DNA from: Zavarzinella formosa DSM 19928
GTDB taxonomy: Bacteria; Planctomycetota; Planctomycetia; Gemmatales; Gemmataceae
DNA: 64,000 bases
Reading direction: 5' to 3'
NCBI RefSeq assembly: GCF_000255705.1
Contig: NZ_JH636439.1
Span: 572,930 to 636,929, forward strand
In this document: positions 33,904 to 43,413 of the stretch, piece after piece
How positions within the stretch are numbered: the stretch's first letter is position 1
Layout of the letters: every line of letters begins with the position of its first letter
Translations under genes and position numbers: made by a program
Notes under the pieces: generated by a model
What the model saw: the letters and a program-made list of their open reading frames with translations, nothing else
The model's database searches: none
Told to the model about the DNA's origin: nothing

Positions 33904-36597
33904 ATGTCCCGACGTGCCGTTGCTCTCGCCCTGCTTCTCGGTCTCATCGGACAAGTCCGTTCTGAACCGGCGGGAGAGGATTTCTTCGAGAAGGCGATCC
34001 GGCCGGTGCTGGTCGAACGGTGTGTTTCCTGTCACGGGCCGACGGTCAAGAAAGCCGGGCTTCGACTCGACACCCGCGAGGCGGCTCTCGCCGGAGGGAC
34101 CGATGGTCCGGTGATTGTTCCCGGCAAACCGGCCGAAAGCCGGTTGATCGCGGCCATCAAGCATGTCGGCGAAGTGAAGATGCCTCAAGATGGTAAACTC
34201 TCCGTTGCCGAGGTGGCTGCTTTTGAGAAATGGGTGACCCTCGGCGCCCCGTGGCCGGCCAAGGTGGTGTTGCATCCCCCGGAGAAGGTCGCGGCCAATG
34301 GGGTGGATCATTGGTCTTTTCGACCTGTCAAAAGACCAGCCTTGCCTGTGTCCGACGCGGCAAATCCGGTGGATGCGTTCATCCGGGCGAAACTGACCGA
34401 GAAGAAGCTGTCGCCATCCCCGGAAGCGGATCGGCGAACATTGATTCGTCGTCTCACTTTTGATTTGCATGGGTTGCCGCCGACACCCGAAGAGGTTGCC
34501 GCGTTTCAGGCGGATCAATCGCCGGATGCTTATGGGAAAGTTGTTGATCGTTTGCTGGCTTCCCCCCGCTACGGCGAACGCTGGGGCCGGCACTGGCTTG
34601 ATGTCGCCCGATACGCGGACAACAAAGGGTACGTTTTCTTCGAGGAGAAGAACTACCCGTGGGCTTGGACCTATCGTGATTACGTGATTGGGGCGTTCAA
34701 CCGGGATGTGCCGTTCGACCGCTTTGTGATGGAGCAAATCGCGGCTGACAAGCTCGAACTGGAGGACAAGAAATCCCTCGCCGCCCTTGGTTTTCTCACC
34801 GTCGGCGGGCATTTCATGGGAAACACCCACGACATGATCGACGACCGGATTGACACAATCACCCGCGGGCTGATGGGGCTGACCGTGTCGTGTGCCCGCT
34901 GCCACGATCACAAATTCGATCCTGTTCCGCAGGCCGATTACTACTCGCTTTATGGCATCTTCCGCAGTTGTACCGAGCCGACTATCCCGCCTCTTTGGGG
35001 GACGCCGCCGGACACGGCCGAGTACAAAAAATTTGCGGCCGAACTCGTCGAGAAAGAAAAACAGTTGATGGATTTTGTGCTGGGCAAGCACAAAGAACTC
35101 GTCACTCAGGCGAGGACCAGAGCCGGGGATTATCTGCTCGCCGCCCATGCCGCCCGCAATCAGCCACCGGCCGATGATTTCATGCTGATTGCCGACAAAG
35201 GGGATCTGAACCCCGCGATGATCGCCCGTTGGCGCGCATTCTTGGAGACGACCCGCAAACGACGTGACACGACATGGGCCGTCTGGCATCGTTACGCCGA
35301 TTTGCCGGATGCTGAATTTGCCGCCAAGGCGACGACCATCAAGCATGAGGAAGCCGACAATCCATTGGTGCGGACGGCCTTTGCCATGCCGCCGAAAACG
35401 ATGAAAGACGTCGCTGATCGATATGGCAAACTGCTCGCCGACGCAGAGAAAGCGTGGGTTGCCGCCGGGGCAAAAGGCCCGCTTCCCGATCCGGCCGCAG
35501 AGGCATTGCGTTCCACTCTCTACGGCCCGACATCTCCGGCCGATGCCCCACTGGCCCTTGATTGGGGGTTCCTGTCGCTCTTCCCTGACCGGGCCACGCA
35601 GGGGGAGTATCAGAAACTTATCAAGGAAGTGGAAACACATGCCGCCAAGGGACCTCCAAGGGCGATGGTCTTGCTTGACGGTGACCGCCCTTTCGATCCG
35701 CGAGTCTTCATTCGCGGCCAGCCAAGCCGGTTGGGCGAACCGGTTCCCCGGCAGTTTCTCAAGGTCGTTGACACGCAACGACAGCCGTATGTGAAAGGCA
35801 GTGGCCGACTGGAATTGGCGAAAGCCGTGGCATCGAAGGACAATCCATTGACGGCCCGCGTGTTCGTCAACCGGGTGTGGATGCACCACTTCGGCCGGGG
35901 ATTGGTGAACACGCCCGGCGATTTCGGCCTTCGCGGCGACCCGCCCACCCATCCGGAACTGCTTGACTGGCTGGCCTCTGAGTTGATGACCAACAGTTGG
36001 AGCGTGAAAAAGCTTCACCGGCAAATCGTCACCTCGGCCGCTTATCGGCAATCAAGCCAGCACCGCGAAGACGGGGTCGCCGCCGATCCGGAGAATCGCT
36101 TACTGTGGAAGCAGAACCGCCGTCGTCTTGAATTTGAATCATTGCATGACTCTTTACTGGCGGTTTCGGGCAGTCTGGATACGACCATCGGCGGCCCATC
36201 TGTACCACTCTTCGCCGGGAAAACCCGCCGGGCCGTATACGGCTACATTGACCGCCTGGAATTTCCAAGTCTGCTTGCCACCTTCGATGTGCCGAACCCC
36301 GCCGCAACCAGCCCGGAACGAACATCAACCACTGTGGCCCCGCAAGCCCTCTATTTGATGAACGGCCCCTTCGCCCGCGATGCCGCCCGTCGCTTGGTAA
36401 ACTCGCCCGTCATCAAGGGAACGAAGACGCCGGCTGAAAAACTGGACGCCCTGTTCCTTGCCGCATTTTCCCGGAAGCCAACGGACACGGAACGAACAAA
36501 GTTGCTGGCATTCGTGGCGAAAGGCTCCGAAGCCGAGCGGTGGCTGGATCTGTCTCACGGGTTGTTGTTGACCAATGAGTTTGCGTTTGTGGATTGA
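33904..36597 (+). CDS. Planctomycete cytochrome c-like/DUF1549/DUF1553 protein
   Basis: This 897-residue exported protein begins with a signal peptide, then a cytochrome-c-like domain (PSCyt1) with CVSCH at 40-44 and GLRLDTREAALAGG. DUF1549 (PSCyt2) follows, with RLTFDLHGLPPTPEEV and RYGERWGRHWLDVARYADNKGY, and then DUF1553 (PSD1) with RVFVNRVWMHHFGRG and TSPERTSTTVAPQALYLMN. The three-part layout is a hallmark of Planctomycetes and Verrucomicrobia. It usually pairs with a DUF1501 protein, and one is present two genes downstream. A periplasmic redox or polysaccharide-related role is suspected in the family, not shown here. Confidence 0.9.
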   Translation: MSRRAVALALLLGLIGQVRSEPAGEDFFEKAIRPVLVERCVSCHGPTVKKAGLRLDTREAALAGGTDGPVIVPGKPAESRLIAAIKHVGEVKMPQDGKLSVAEVAAFEKWVTLGAPWPAKVVLHPPEKVAANGVDHWSFRPVKRPALPVSDAANPVDAFIRAKLTEKKLSPSPEADRRTLIRRLTFDLHGLPPTPEEVAAFQADQSPDAYGKVVDRLLASPRYGERWGRHWLDVARYADNKGYVFFEEKNYPWAWTYRDYVIGAFNRDVPFDRFVMEQIAADKLELEDKKSLAALGFLTVGGHFMGNTHDMIDDRIDTITRGLMGLTVSCARCHDHKFDPVPQADYYSLYGIFRSCTEPTIPPLWGTPPDTAEYKKFAAELVEKEKQLMDFVLGKHKELVTQARTRAGDYLLAAHAARNQPPADDFMLIADKGDLNPAMIARWRAFLETTRKRRDTTWAVWHRYADLPDAEFAAKATTIKHEEADNPLVRTAFAMPPKTMKDVADRYGKLLADAEKAWVAAGAKGPLPDPAAEALRSTLYGPTSPADAPLALDWGFLSLFPDRATQGEYQKLIKEVETHAAKGPPRAMVLLDGDRPFDPRVFIRGQPSRLGEPVPRQFLKVVDTQRQPYVKGSGRLELAKAVASKDNPLTARVFVNRVWMHHFGRGLVNTPGDFGLRGDPPTHPELLDWLASELMTNSWSVKKLHRQIVTSAAYRQSSQHREDGVAADPENRLLWKQNRRRLEFESLHDSLLAVSGSLDTTIGGPSVPLFAGKTRRAVYGYIDRLEFPSLLATFDVPNPAATSPERTSTTVAPQALYLMNGPFARDAARRLVNSPVIKGTKTPAEKLDALFLAAFSRKPTDTERTKLLAFVAKGSEAERWLDLSHGLLLTNEFAFVD

Positions 36598-36639
36598 GGA
36601 GGCTATCGATGAGACACCCTGCGTTGGGGAGATAATGCC

Positions 36640-37149
36640 GTGAGAATAAACTTGTATTGGGTAGATGGCGCCTCCTCCGGGCGCGTGGCGATCATGCCCC
36701 GACCCCGAGGCGGTGACTGGCTTGAGGACGAGATACCCGCCTGGCGGCAGGCCGGAGTTGATATTGTGGTTTCCCTGCTCACGCCGGACGAAGTGGCCGA
36801 TCTCGACCTTGCCCAGGAAGAAGAACAGTGCGGCCTAAATGGCATCAGGTTCATTTCGTTGCCGATCAATGATCGCTGTATCCCCGAATCACGAGAAGCG
36901 TTTGCCGAATTAATTATGTTTCTTGCGGAAATGTCTGCGGACGGCAAAAACATCGGCATTCATTGCCGACAAGGCATCGGACGGGCGGCGGTCGTGGCTA
37001 TTTGTCTTTTGATCTGGAAAGGGGCCGATCCCAATGCGGCCATCGGGCAGGTTAGTTTGGCACGCGGTTGCGACGTGCCCGAAACTCCTGAACAGCGTCA
37101 ATGGGTTTTAGACTTTGCTCGTTCCTCGCCGAAACCATTGCCCGGATAA
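36640..37149 (+). CDS. Cys-based protein phosphatase (DSP/PTP-like)
   Basis: The 169-residue protein has the dual-specificity phosphatase fold, with the P-loop HCRQGIGRA at residues 108-116 (C109 nucleophile, R115). The usual Ser/Thr after the arginine is Ala, which normally slows phosphoenzyme hydrolysis. A possible general acid D78 lies in PINDRCIPE. Soluble, with no signal peptide. The GTG at 36640 gives a start beginning MRINLYWVDG. It separates the PSCyt/DUF1549 gene from its DUF1501 partner, with gaps of 42 and 21 bases. Confidence 0.85.
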   Translation: MRINLYWVDGASSGRVAIMPRPRGGDWLEDEIPAWRQAGVDIVVSLLTPDEVADLDLAQEEEQCGLNGIRFISLPINDRCIPESREAFAELIMFLAEMSADGKNIGIHCRQGIGRAAVVAICLLIWKGADPNAAIGQVSLARGCDVPETPEQRQWVLDFARSSPKPLPG

Positions 37150-37170
37150 CCTCCCAAGGGTGGCCGACAG

Positions 37171-38562
37171 ATGTTTCCAATTTCACGACGCGAAGCCCTC
37201 ACTCGTTGTGGCACTGGCCTTGGAATGATGGCTCTCGCCGGGGTGATGGCCGACGACGCGGGGGCGGCCCCGGCGGTCAACGATCCGCTGGCTCCCAAAC
37301 CGGGGCACTTTGCCGGGAAAGCCAGGCATGTTGTTCACCTGTTCATGAACGGCGGGCCGTCTCAGGTAGATACGTTTGACCCGAAGCCCGCTCTCGACAA
37401 GTACCACGGGAAACCTCTGCCGACGACGAATCTCCGGACGGAGCGCAAGACCGGCGTTGCCATGCGGTCGCCATTTGCGTTCAAGAAGTACGGCAAGTCC
37501 GGGATCGAGGTGAGCGACCTGTTCGCCAAAACGGCCGAGCATATTGACGACCTGTGCGTGATCCGGTCGATGTATGCGGATGTACCAAATCATGAACCAT
37601 CGTTGATGCTCATGAACTGCGGGGATGGCCGGCTTCCCCGGCCGAGTTTCGGTTCATGGGTGACCTATGGCCTCGGAAGCGAGAACCGCAATTTGCCGGG
37701 GTTCGTGGTCATGTGTCCCGGCGGGTATCCGATTGTCACCACCCAAAACTGGCGGTCGGCATTTTTGCCCGGTGTCTATCAGGGAACTTATCTCGACACC
37801 AAATATGCCGAGGTTGAAAAGCTGGTGGCGTTCATCCGCAATTCGGAGATGCCGATTGCTCGCCAACGAGAACAACTCGACTTGGTGAAGATGTTGAACG
37901 CAGAGCACATGGCCGCGCGCCACGCGGATGCCCAACTGGAAGCCCGCGTGCGGACGTTTGAACTTGCCTTCCGGATGCAAGGCGAGGCGACGGATGCGTT
38001 TGATTTGACCAAGGAAACCAAAGAAACCCGCGAGTTATACGGAGACACGACACATGGCCGACAACTGCTCTACACCCGTCGGCTGATCGAGAAGGGGGTG
38101 CGGTTCGTGCAAGTGTGGAGCGGCGGCGGGCAACCGTGGGATAACCACGATGGTCTTGAAGGACAACACAAAAAACTAGCCGGCGAGTGGGACAAGCCGA
38201 TTGCCGCGTTTTTGACCGATCTGAAACGCCGGGGGTTGTTCGACAGCACGTTGGTGTTGTGGGGTGGCGAATTCGGCCGAACCCCGGTCGCCGAACTACC
38301 CGCGCTGAACGGCCGCGACCATAACCATTATGGCTTTACCTGCTGGCTAGCGGGGGGTGGAACAAAGGGGGGAACCATTGTGGGGGCGACCGACGAATTT
38401 GGCTTCAAGGCTGAAACAAACAGGGTCCATGTTCACGATTTGCACGCCACCATGTTGCATTTACTCGGCTTCGACCACGAAAAGCTGACGTATCGCTACG
38501 CCGGCCGCGATTTCCGGCTAACGGATGTTCACGGCCGGGTCGTCAAGGAAATTGTGGCGTGA
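37171..38562 (+). CDS. DUF1501 (sulfatase-like fold) protein
   Basis: This 463-residue protein starts with a Tat-like leader containing SRREAL and a hydrophobic stretch, so it is exported folded. The DUF1501 family belongs to the alkaline phosphatase/sulfatase superfamily. Landmarks are VVHLFMNGGPSQVDTFDPKP, the HEPSLMLMNCG segment, VRFVQVWSGGGQPWDNHDG and LWGGEFGRTPV. It is the expected partner of the PSCyt/DUF1549/DUF1553 protein encoded upstream. Its catalytic activity is unknown. A metallophosphoesterase gene converges 9 bases after it. Confidence 0.9.
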   Translation: MFPISRREALTRCGTGLGMMALAGVMADDAGAAPAVNDPLAPKPGHFAGKARHVVHLFMNGGPSQVDTFDPKPALDKYHGKPLPTTNLRTERKTGVAMRSPFAFKKYGKSGIEVSDLFAKTAEHIDDLCVIRSMYADVPNHEPSLMLMNCGDGRLPRPSFGSWVTYGLGSENRNLPGFVVMCPGGYPIVTTQNWRSAFLPGVYQGTYLDTKYAEVEKLVAFIRNSEMPIARQREQLDLVKMLNAEHMAARHADAQLEARVRTFELAFRMQGEATDAFDLTKETKETRELYGDTTHGRQLLYTRRLIEKGVRFVQVWSGGGQPWDNHDGLEGQHKKLAGEWDKPIAAFLTDLKRRGLFDSTLVLWGGEFGRTPVAELPALNGRDHNHYGFTCWLAGGGTKGGTIVGATDEFGFKAETNRVHVHDLHATMLHLLGFDHEKLTYRYAGRDFRLTDVHGRVVKEIVA

Positions 38563-38571
38563 CGGTTGAGT

Positions 38572-39384
38572 CTAATTCATCTGAATGAATTCTCGCTTCA
38601 ACGTTCCGTCTACGATCTTCACGAGAAAGTATCCCTTCTCGGTGCTGCCGTCGTGGTTCCCCTTGCTGAAGGCACAACAACGGTTGGTTGTCAGAACCGT
38701 CTTTCCGGCTTTCTTTTCCGTGAAGGCGTGAAAGTGCCCGCTGTAGGTGGCTTGCAGGTTGTGATCCATCAACCGCTTCAAAATCTCGTCGGCGTTCTTG
38801 GGCCGCATTTTCACGTCCTCGCCGAGCGGGAAATGGGTGAACACCACCAGCGGTTTTTTCTTGTCCAGTTTGGGCAACTGATCGTCAATCCATTTCAACG
38901 TGTCCGGGTTGATAACCGTGTTTTGAAACTTGAGCGACTCGGTGGAATCAAGGGCGAGAAACTGCCAGTCATGCAGGTCAAAGCGATAATTGAGTTGCTT
39001 GGGGAACAAGTCATCGTAATGTGGTCGTTCCCCGGAGTCTTTGACGTAATCATGATTGCCGGGCACCACATGGACCGGGATCTTCACCCCGCCGAAAATT
39101 TGTTTGACCGGGTCGAGTTGCTTGGCGGTACCGTCCTCGGAGAGATCGCCGCAGATCATCAGGAACTCTGGCTTTTCCGGATGTTCCTTCATCTTTTTGA
39201 CGACCGACTCGAACCACGGCTGGCATTTTTCATCAAGGGAGTGAAGATCATTCACGACCAGAAACGAGAAGTCTTTTCCCTTGGATTCGTCGGCCCGCAT
39301 TGCTCCGGGCCACATTCCGGCCGCGAGCAGAGAAGTCGGGGTAAGACGGAGCCAGTCTCGACGGGTCCATTGAAAAGTCGCCAT
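38572..39384 (-). CDS. Exported metallophosphoesterase
   Basis: The 270-residue calcineurin-like phosphoesterase has a Tat-like leader (TRRDWLRL at 7-14, then a hydrophobic segment). Metal-binding motifs appear in order: VVNDLHS (D46, H48), ICGDLSEDG, PGNHDYV, and late THFPLG and YSGHFHAF. All five expected motifs are present, so it is probably active on phosphomonoesters or cyclic nucleotides in the periplasm. The specific substrate cannot be read from sequence. It is divergent from tdk, with a 207-base gap that shows no clear motif. Confidence 0.85.
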   Translation of the reverse strand: MATFQWTRRDWLRLTPTSLLAAGMWPGAMRADESKGKDFSFLVVNDLHSLDEKCQPWFESVVKKMKEHPEKPEFLMICGDLSEDGTAKQLDPVKQIFGGVKIPVHVVPGNHDYVKDSGERPHYDDLFPKQLNYRFDLHDWQFLALDSTESLKFQNTVINPDTLKWIDDQLPKLDKKKPLVVFTHFPLGEDVKMRPKNADEILKRLMDHNLQATYSGHFHAFTEKKAGKTVLTTNRCCAFSKGNHDGSTEKGYFLVKIVDGTLKREFIQMN

Positions 39385-39591
39385 TGTGTTTCGCCCGCTT
39401 AAAAGTTGATGATGGTTGAAATACCTGCCGATGGTCGGGTTGCAATTGAATTTTTCGTGAAGGAATTGGCCGGTTCTGACGGAAAGGGCGTCTGTCCGTG
39501 GAAGCCACGCCCATTTCTGTTCAATCCCCGCTTTTTCGGTCCTTCCCGGTCAATCTAAAATGACCCGATTGGAACGGGAGTCCCGAAGCGA

Positions 39592-40191
39592 ATGGCGAAG
39601 CTCTACTTTTACTACTCGACGATGAACGCGGGGAAATCCACCTCCCTGTTGCAAGCCGCCCACAATTATGCCGAGCGTGGCATGAGGACGATGTTGTTCA
39701 CCGCCTTGCTGGACGACCGGGCGAAGGGCTTGATCGCCTCGCGGATTGGTCTGGAGGCCGAGGCCTATCGATTTCACGCTCATACCAATTTTTGGGAATT
39801 ATGCACTTCTTCCCCGCCGAATTGTGTGTTGATTGATGAGGCACAATTTCTTTCCAAGGAGCAAGTTCGACAGTTGACCCGCGTGGTGGACGAGGCGAAC
39901 ACCCCCGTCATGTGTTACGGTCTGCGCACGGACTTTCTTGGCGAACTTTTTCCGGGCAGTGCCGCCTTGCTGGCTTGGGCTGATTCGCTGGTGGAATTGA
40001 AGACGATCTGCTGTTGTGGCCGAAAAGCCACGATGGTGGTGCGAGTCTCCCCATCCGGGGTGGTCGAGCGGGAAGGGCAACAAGTCGAAGTGGGCGGCAA
40101 CGAGCGTTATGTCCCGCTTTGCCGCCGGCATTTTTGTGAATCAATCCGCACAGGCGTCTGCACCGGGTGGAAACCGGAACACGGTGGCTGA
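39592..40191 (+). CDS. tdk: Thymidine kinase
   Basis: This 199-residue type II thymidine kinase makes dTMP for salvage. It has a P-loop MNAGKST at residues 11-17, a Walker-B-like [10 protein letters not shown] near 79-88, and a zinc-binding lasso region with cysteines in [12 protein letters not shown] and YVPLCRRHF. The length is normal. The gene stands alone between a divergent metallophosphoesterase and a converging DUF1501 gene, so it probably has its own promoter. Confidence 0.93.
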   Translation: MAKLYFYYSTMNAGKSTSLLQAAHNYAERGMRTMLFTALLDDRAKGLIASRIGLEAEAYRFHAHTNFWELCTSSPPNCVLIDEAQFLSKEQVRQLTRVVDEANTPVMCYGLRTDFLGELFPGSAALLAWADSLVELKTICCCGRKATMVVRVSPSGVVEREGQQVEVGGNERYVPLCRRHFCESIRTGVCTGWKPEHGG

Positions 40192-40213
40192 GTGTCGGAG
40201 AACACCCCGGCGT

Positions 40214-41575
40214 TCAACTCAATTCGGGGATCGGTTCGCGGATTTCCAGAAGGTTTCGGGGACGGCCATTGTGGTCGGGATAGGTTTGGGCCGGGTCGAT
40301 ACCCAAGTGGCGGTAGGCCGTGGCCAGTATTCGTTCGAGGCGGTAGGGGTTTCGCGTCGGACTTCCCCCTTTGGAATCCGATGCGCCAATGACCTGTCCG
40401 CCGGGAAGGCCGCCTCCCGCCAACAGGACGCTGCTCACATCCCCCCAGTGATCCCGGCCCGGCCCCTCTTTGGAGCCTTGCATGGGGGCATACACCGGCG
40501 CCCGTCCGAATTCGCCCATCGCCACGACCAGCACTCGTTTGTTCAGACCACGATCATGCAAGTCTTCCACCAAAGCCGTTATCGCCTGGTCGTAGGACGG
40601 GGAAAGTTCGCGCATTTGCTTGCCCAAGGTGGCGTGCATGTCCCAGCCGAAAGTTCCGAGGGTCACAAACGTCACGCCGTTCTCCACCAACCGGCGAGCC
40701 AGCAACATGCTTTGTCCGAGGGAATTGCGGCCATATCGATCCCGAACGCCGACGGTTTCCTGATCCAAGTCAAACGCCCGCTTGGCGGCCGGTCCCGTGA
40801 CCAACTCGAATGCCTTGGTCGTAAATTCGTCGTGGGCCTCCGCATCATGCCGAAGATCGTGAATACGGCGGGCGTTGTCGAAGTTGGAGAGAATGGTTCG
40901 CCGGTCCCGCAACTGATCGGAGGTCAATCCTTCTGCGAGTGTCAGATTTGGAATACGGAACGGAAGGCTGGCTCGCACCCGTTCACCGTCGCTCATGTTT
41001 TTGGTCCGGGGGTCGTCGAGAACCGTGAAGGGGTTGAATCCGTTCCCCAAGGCATGGGCATTGATGTAATTGGGAACGAATGGCAACGCGACGTAAGGCG
41101 GCAATCCCTTCGCCACCGGACCCCGGAGTTTGGCGACATGCGATCCGATGCTCGGCATCTCGTTTTCCGAGGCGGCGGCGTTGCAGTAATATCCCGTTTG
41201 CATCAGATGCAGACTGGAGGAGTGCTGCGTGGACGGGTGATAAATCGAGCGAAGGATGGTCAGTTTGTCCATCACCTTCGCCTGCCGGGCCATCAGTTCG
41301 CAAAACTGCACACCGGGCACATTGGTGTTGATGGCGCCAAACTCGCCACGAATCTCGGCCGGAGCTGATGGCTTGGGGTCGTAGGTTTCAAATTGGGATG
41401 CCCCGCCGCCCAACACGACATAGATTATGGCGGTGTCGGGCGGGGACTCGCCCCCTTCGGCCGCCAGCGACCGCAAGCGGAGTATCTCTGGCAGCGACAC
41501 ACCCGCCAGACCCATGAATCCAGCTTGAATCAGTTGCCGACGATTGACCGAATCTAAGCGTGGAAAAAAAGGCAT
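40214..41575 (-). CDS. DUF1501 protein (second copy)
   Basis: This 453-residue exported protein carries a Tat-like NRRQLIQ leader. The DUF1501 features are IYVVLGGGASQFETYDPKPSAP, the IGSHVAKLRG segment, and VTLGTFGWDMHATLGKQ with VLVVAMGEFGRAPVY. It is similar in plan to the DUF1501 protein downstream of the phosphatase gene, but does not sit beside a PSCyt/DUF1549 gene here. The role of this family is unknown. Confidence 0.88.
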   Translation of the reverse strand: MPFFPRLDSVNRRQLIQAGFMGLAGVSLPEILRLRSLAAEGGESPPDTAIIYVVLGGGASQFETYDPKPSAPAEIRGEFGAINTNVPGVQFCELMARQAKVMDKLTILRSIYHPSTQHSSSLHLMQTGYYCNAAASENEMPSIGSHVAKLRGPVAKGLPPYVALPFVPNYINAHALGNGFNPFTVLDDPRTKNMSDGERVRASLPFRIPNLTLAEGLTSDQLRDRRTILSNFDNARRIHDLRHDAEAHDEFTTKAFELVTGPAAKRAFDLDQETVGVRDRYGRNSLGQSMLLARRLVENGVTFVTLGTFGWDMHATLGKQMRELSPSYDQAITALVEDLHDRGLNKRVLVVAMGEFGRAPVYAPMQGSKEGPGRDHWGDVSSVLLAGGGLPGGQVIGASDSKGGSPTRNPYRLERILATAYRHLGIDPAQTYPDHNGRPRNLLEIREPIPELS

Positions 41576-41781
41576 GAGGAACGCCTTGGAGAGATTGTCT
41601 AATCAGTGACAAAGTGTGTCCGGGCAGGTGGGTGAAGTATGTGGGACGGGGCGGATTAATGCAAGAACAATCTGGAATTCGTTCGTGTGTTCCACGAAAG
41701 GCGTGTGATAAGCATGAATCGCGGAAATTCATATTCCTGATTCAGGCCAATCACACGACGCCAAAAGCATGCCCGGCAAAT

Positions 41782-42600
41782 TTAGGGTTTGGGTGGCGAG
41801 GAAGGTTGCTTGAGAAGAAACTCACGCAAGTCGGCCAGTTTGTCCGTGTTGATGAGATCCACCCCGGCCGCCAGTTGTTCGGCCCAAGCCTCTGGTTTGT
41901 CCGGTGTCGCCCAGAAGCGGACCAAGCGACCCTGTTCATGAGCTTTTGCCACATAGTCCCGCATTTTCTTCCGTTCCGCCTCCGGCATTGTCCCGGCGCC
42001 ATTCCATTTGAACAACGAACCCCAACTGGCGCTCACCCAAGGCACGAGGACGGCCGGTTCCTTCCCATCCAAGTCTTTTGGACGTCCGTCGATGGCGGCG
42101 TATCGAACCGGTTCCGAGGCGATCGCTTCCCGGTCGGTGTTGCCGCTGATGATAACTGTCACCGCCCGAACGGTGGTCTTCCCGTTGCGGGTCTCCGTCA
42201 GAATGTCCGAGTATTCCGCGAGAACCTTGGAAAGAGCGGCGAAAGTAGTCTTCGCCTCTGTTTTAATGTCGATCAGCAAAAAGAACGGCGGGCCGTCTTT
42301 GAACACGCGGCCACCGTTCTTTTTCACCCGTTCACGGAGCGGATCGAGGTATAGTTTCTGCAAGGTGTTTTCTGGTTTCAGAGCGGCGGACGTGTGAGCC
42401 ACCGGCAAGCCATCTTTGGTCAGGAAGATGTCGGCTTCCACGCTGCAAAACCCTTGGTCCAGCGCGTCGAACAGGGGGTTGGTGTGTTCGTAATCATTGT
42501 GGGCGTGCGCCCGTTTGATCGGGGTCACGCCCGCCGGGGTGTCGGCAGATGCCGTGATTGTGAAAGCCAGCATGAACGTGCCGAATATCAAACATCTCAT
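41782..42600 (-). CDS. Secreted glycerophosphodiester phosphodiesterase/PI-PLC-like protein
   Basis: Starting from the ATG at 42600 gives 272 residues with a signal peptide (MRCLIFGTFMLAFTITASA). The segment HAHNDYEHTNPLFDALDQGF, then SVEADIFLTKDGLPVAHT, matches the start of a TIM-barrel phosphodiesterase: histidines and a glutamate/aspartate metal site near residues 34-70. It probably cleaves glycerophosphodiesters or phosphoinositides outside the cytoplasm, and the exact substrate is open. A 205-base gap upstream of it on the same strand belongs to the DUF1501 gene leader. The LRAT-like gene is divergent. Confidence 0.75.
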   Translation of the reverse strand: MRCLIFGTFMLAFTITASADTPAGVTPIKRAHAHNDYEHTNPLFDALDQGFCSVEADIFLTKDGLPVAHTSAALKPENTLQKLYLDPLRERVKKNGGRVFKDGPPFFLLIDIKTEAKTTFAALSKVLAEYSDILTETRNGKTTVRAVTVIISGNTDREAIASEPVRYAAIDGRPKDLDGKEPAVLVPWVSASWGSLFKWNGAGTMPEAERKKMRDYVAKAHEQGRLVRFWATPDKPEAWAEQLAAGVDLINTDKLADLREFLLKQPSSPPKP

Positions 42601-42682
42601 TGCCAGGCCTCTTTCAATAAGCGTTGACCGTGTGATTCGCAAATGGGACACTGTTGTTTTGTCAAATGTCAGGGGATTGGCG

Positions 42683-43231
42683 ATGGCGAAGGGCGATCAT
42701 CTCATGGTGCCGTTGGCCGGTTTGATGACGCATCACGGCATCGACATGGGAGACGGCACGGTCGTTCACTGGTCAAGCGGTCTTCCGGGAAGCATCGGCC
42801 TCGACAATTTTTTTGCCCGGATTTCGGCGGCCGAGGTTCGCCGAACGTCTCTTGAAGATTTCGGCGACCTCTCCAGCCTTCAGGTTCGAGAATATCTTTC
42901 GTGCGACAACCCCGACACTGTAATCCAACGGGCGAGCGGCAAAATCGGTGAAAAGGGATATTGCCTCTTTGGAAACAACTGCGAACATTTTGCGACTTGG
43001 TGCAAAACCGGCGAATCGGCTTCCGGCCAAGTCCGGGATGCCTCGGCGGCCGCTCTTGGTCTTGTCGGTGGCGGTGTTCGAGTCGCGGCGGTTGCCGCCC
43101 CGCTTTCGACGTTGCTGGCGCCGGGGATGCTCATGGCCGCATCAGCCGTGTTTCCCGCCGCAATCGCATTGGGTCTCGGGTGGGCCGCGTTTAACCTGTT
43201 CCAATCAGAGACAGAGACCTCGGTTGAATGA
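42683..43231 (+). CDS. LRAT-like (NlpC/P60 superfamily) membrane-anchored protein
   Basis: The 182-residue protein has the LRAT fold: H17/H18 in LMTHHGID, H29 in VVHW, and the NCEHF block with C100 (NNCEHFATWC). These match the His-His-Cys acyltransferase/hydrolase triad of lecithin:retinol acyltransferase and related thiol enzymes. The C-terminal 55 residues form one or two hydrophobic spans (AALGLVGGGVRVAAVAA and onward), which would anchor the enzyme in the membrane. The ATG at 42683 was chosen because the fold begins there. It is an acyl-transfer candidate, but the substrate is unknown. Confidence 0.8.
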   Translation: MAKGDHLMVPLAGLMTHHGIDMGDGTVVHWSSGLPGSIGLDNFFARISAAEVRRTSLEDFGDLSSLQVREYLSCDNPDTVIQRASGKIGEKGYCLFGNNCEHFATWCKTGESASGQVRDASAAALGLVGGGVRVAAVAAPLSTLLAPGMLMAASAVFPAAIALGLGWAAFNLFQSETETSVE

Positions 43232-43413
43232 AGCGGACTTCCGCGTCATTCCACACCTCACTCAGAACCCGGTTGAACAGCCCGTCTGTCAGGAACACAT
43301 TGGCCGATGCTTCCCAAGAATTCTCGGCACGATCTCATATTTCACTGGCTCCGCGCCACCTCATGCGGCATGATGATGGCCTGCCTTGATCTCATCTTTG
43401 AGGAGTAGCCTTC

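Noticed and set aside
33820..36051. Long minus-strand open frame (743 codons) opposite the PSCyt/DUF1549 gene
   Set aside because: Antisense to a recognised gene and with no recognisable domain or signal peptide.
40016..41368. Plus-strand open frame of 450 codons opposite the second DUF1501 gene
   Set aside because: The conserved DUF1501 motifs are on the other strand; this frame has biased, low-complexity composition.
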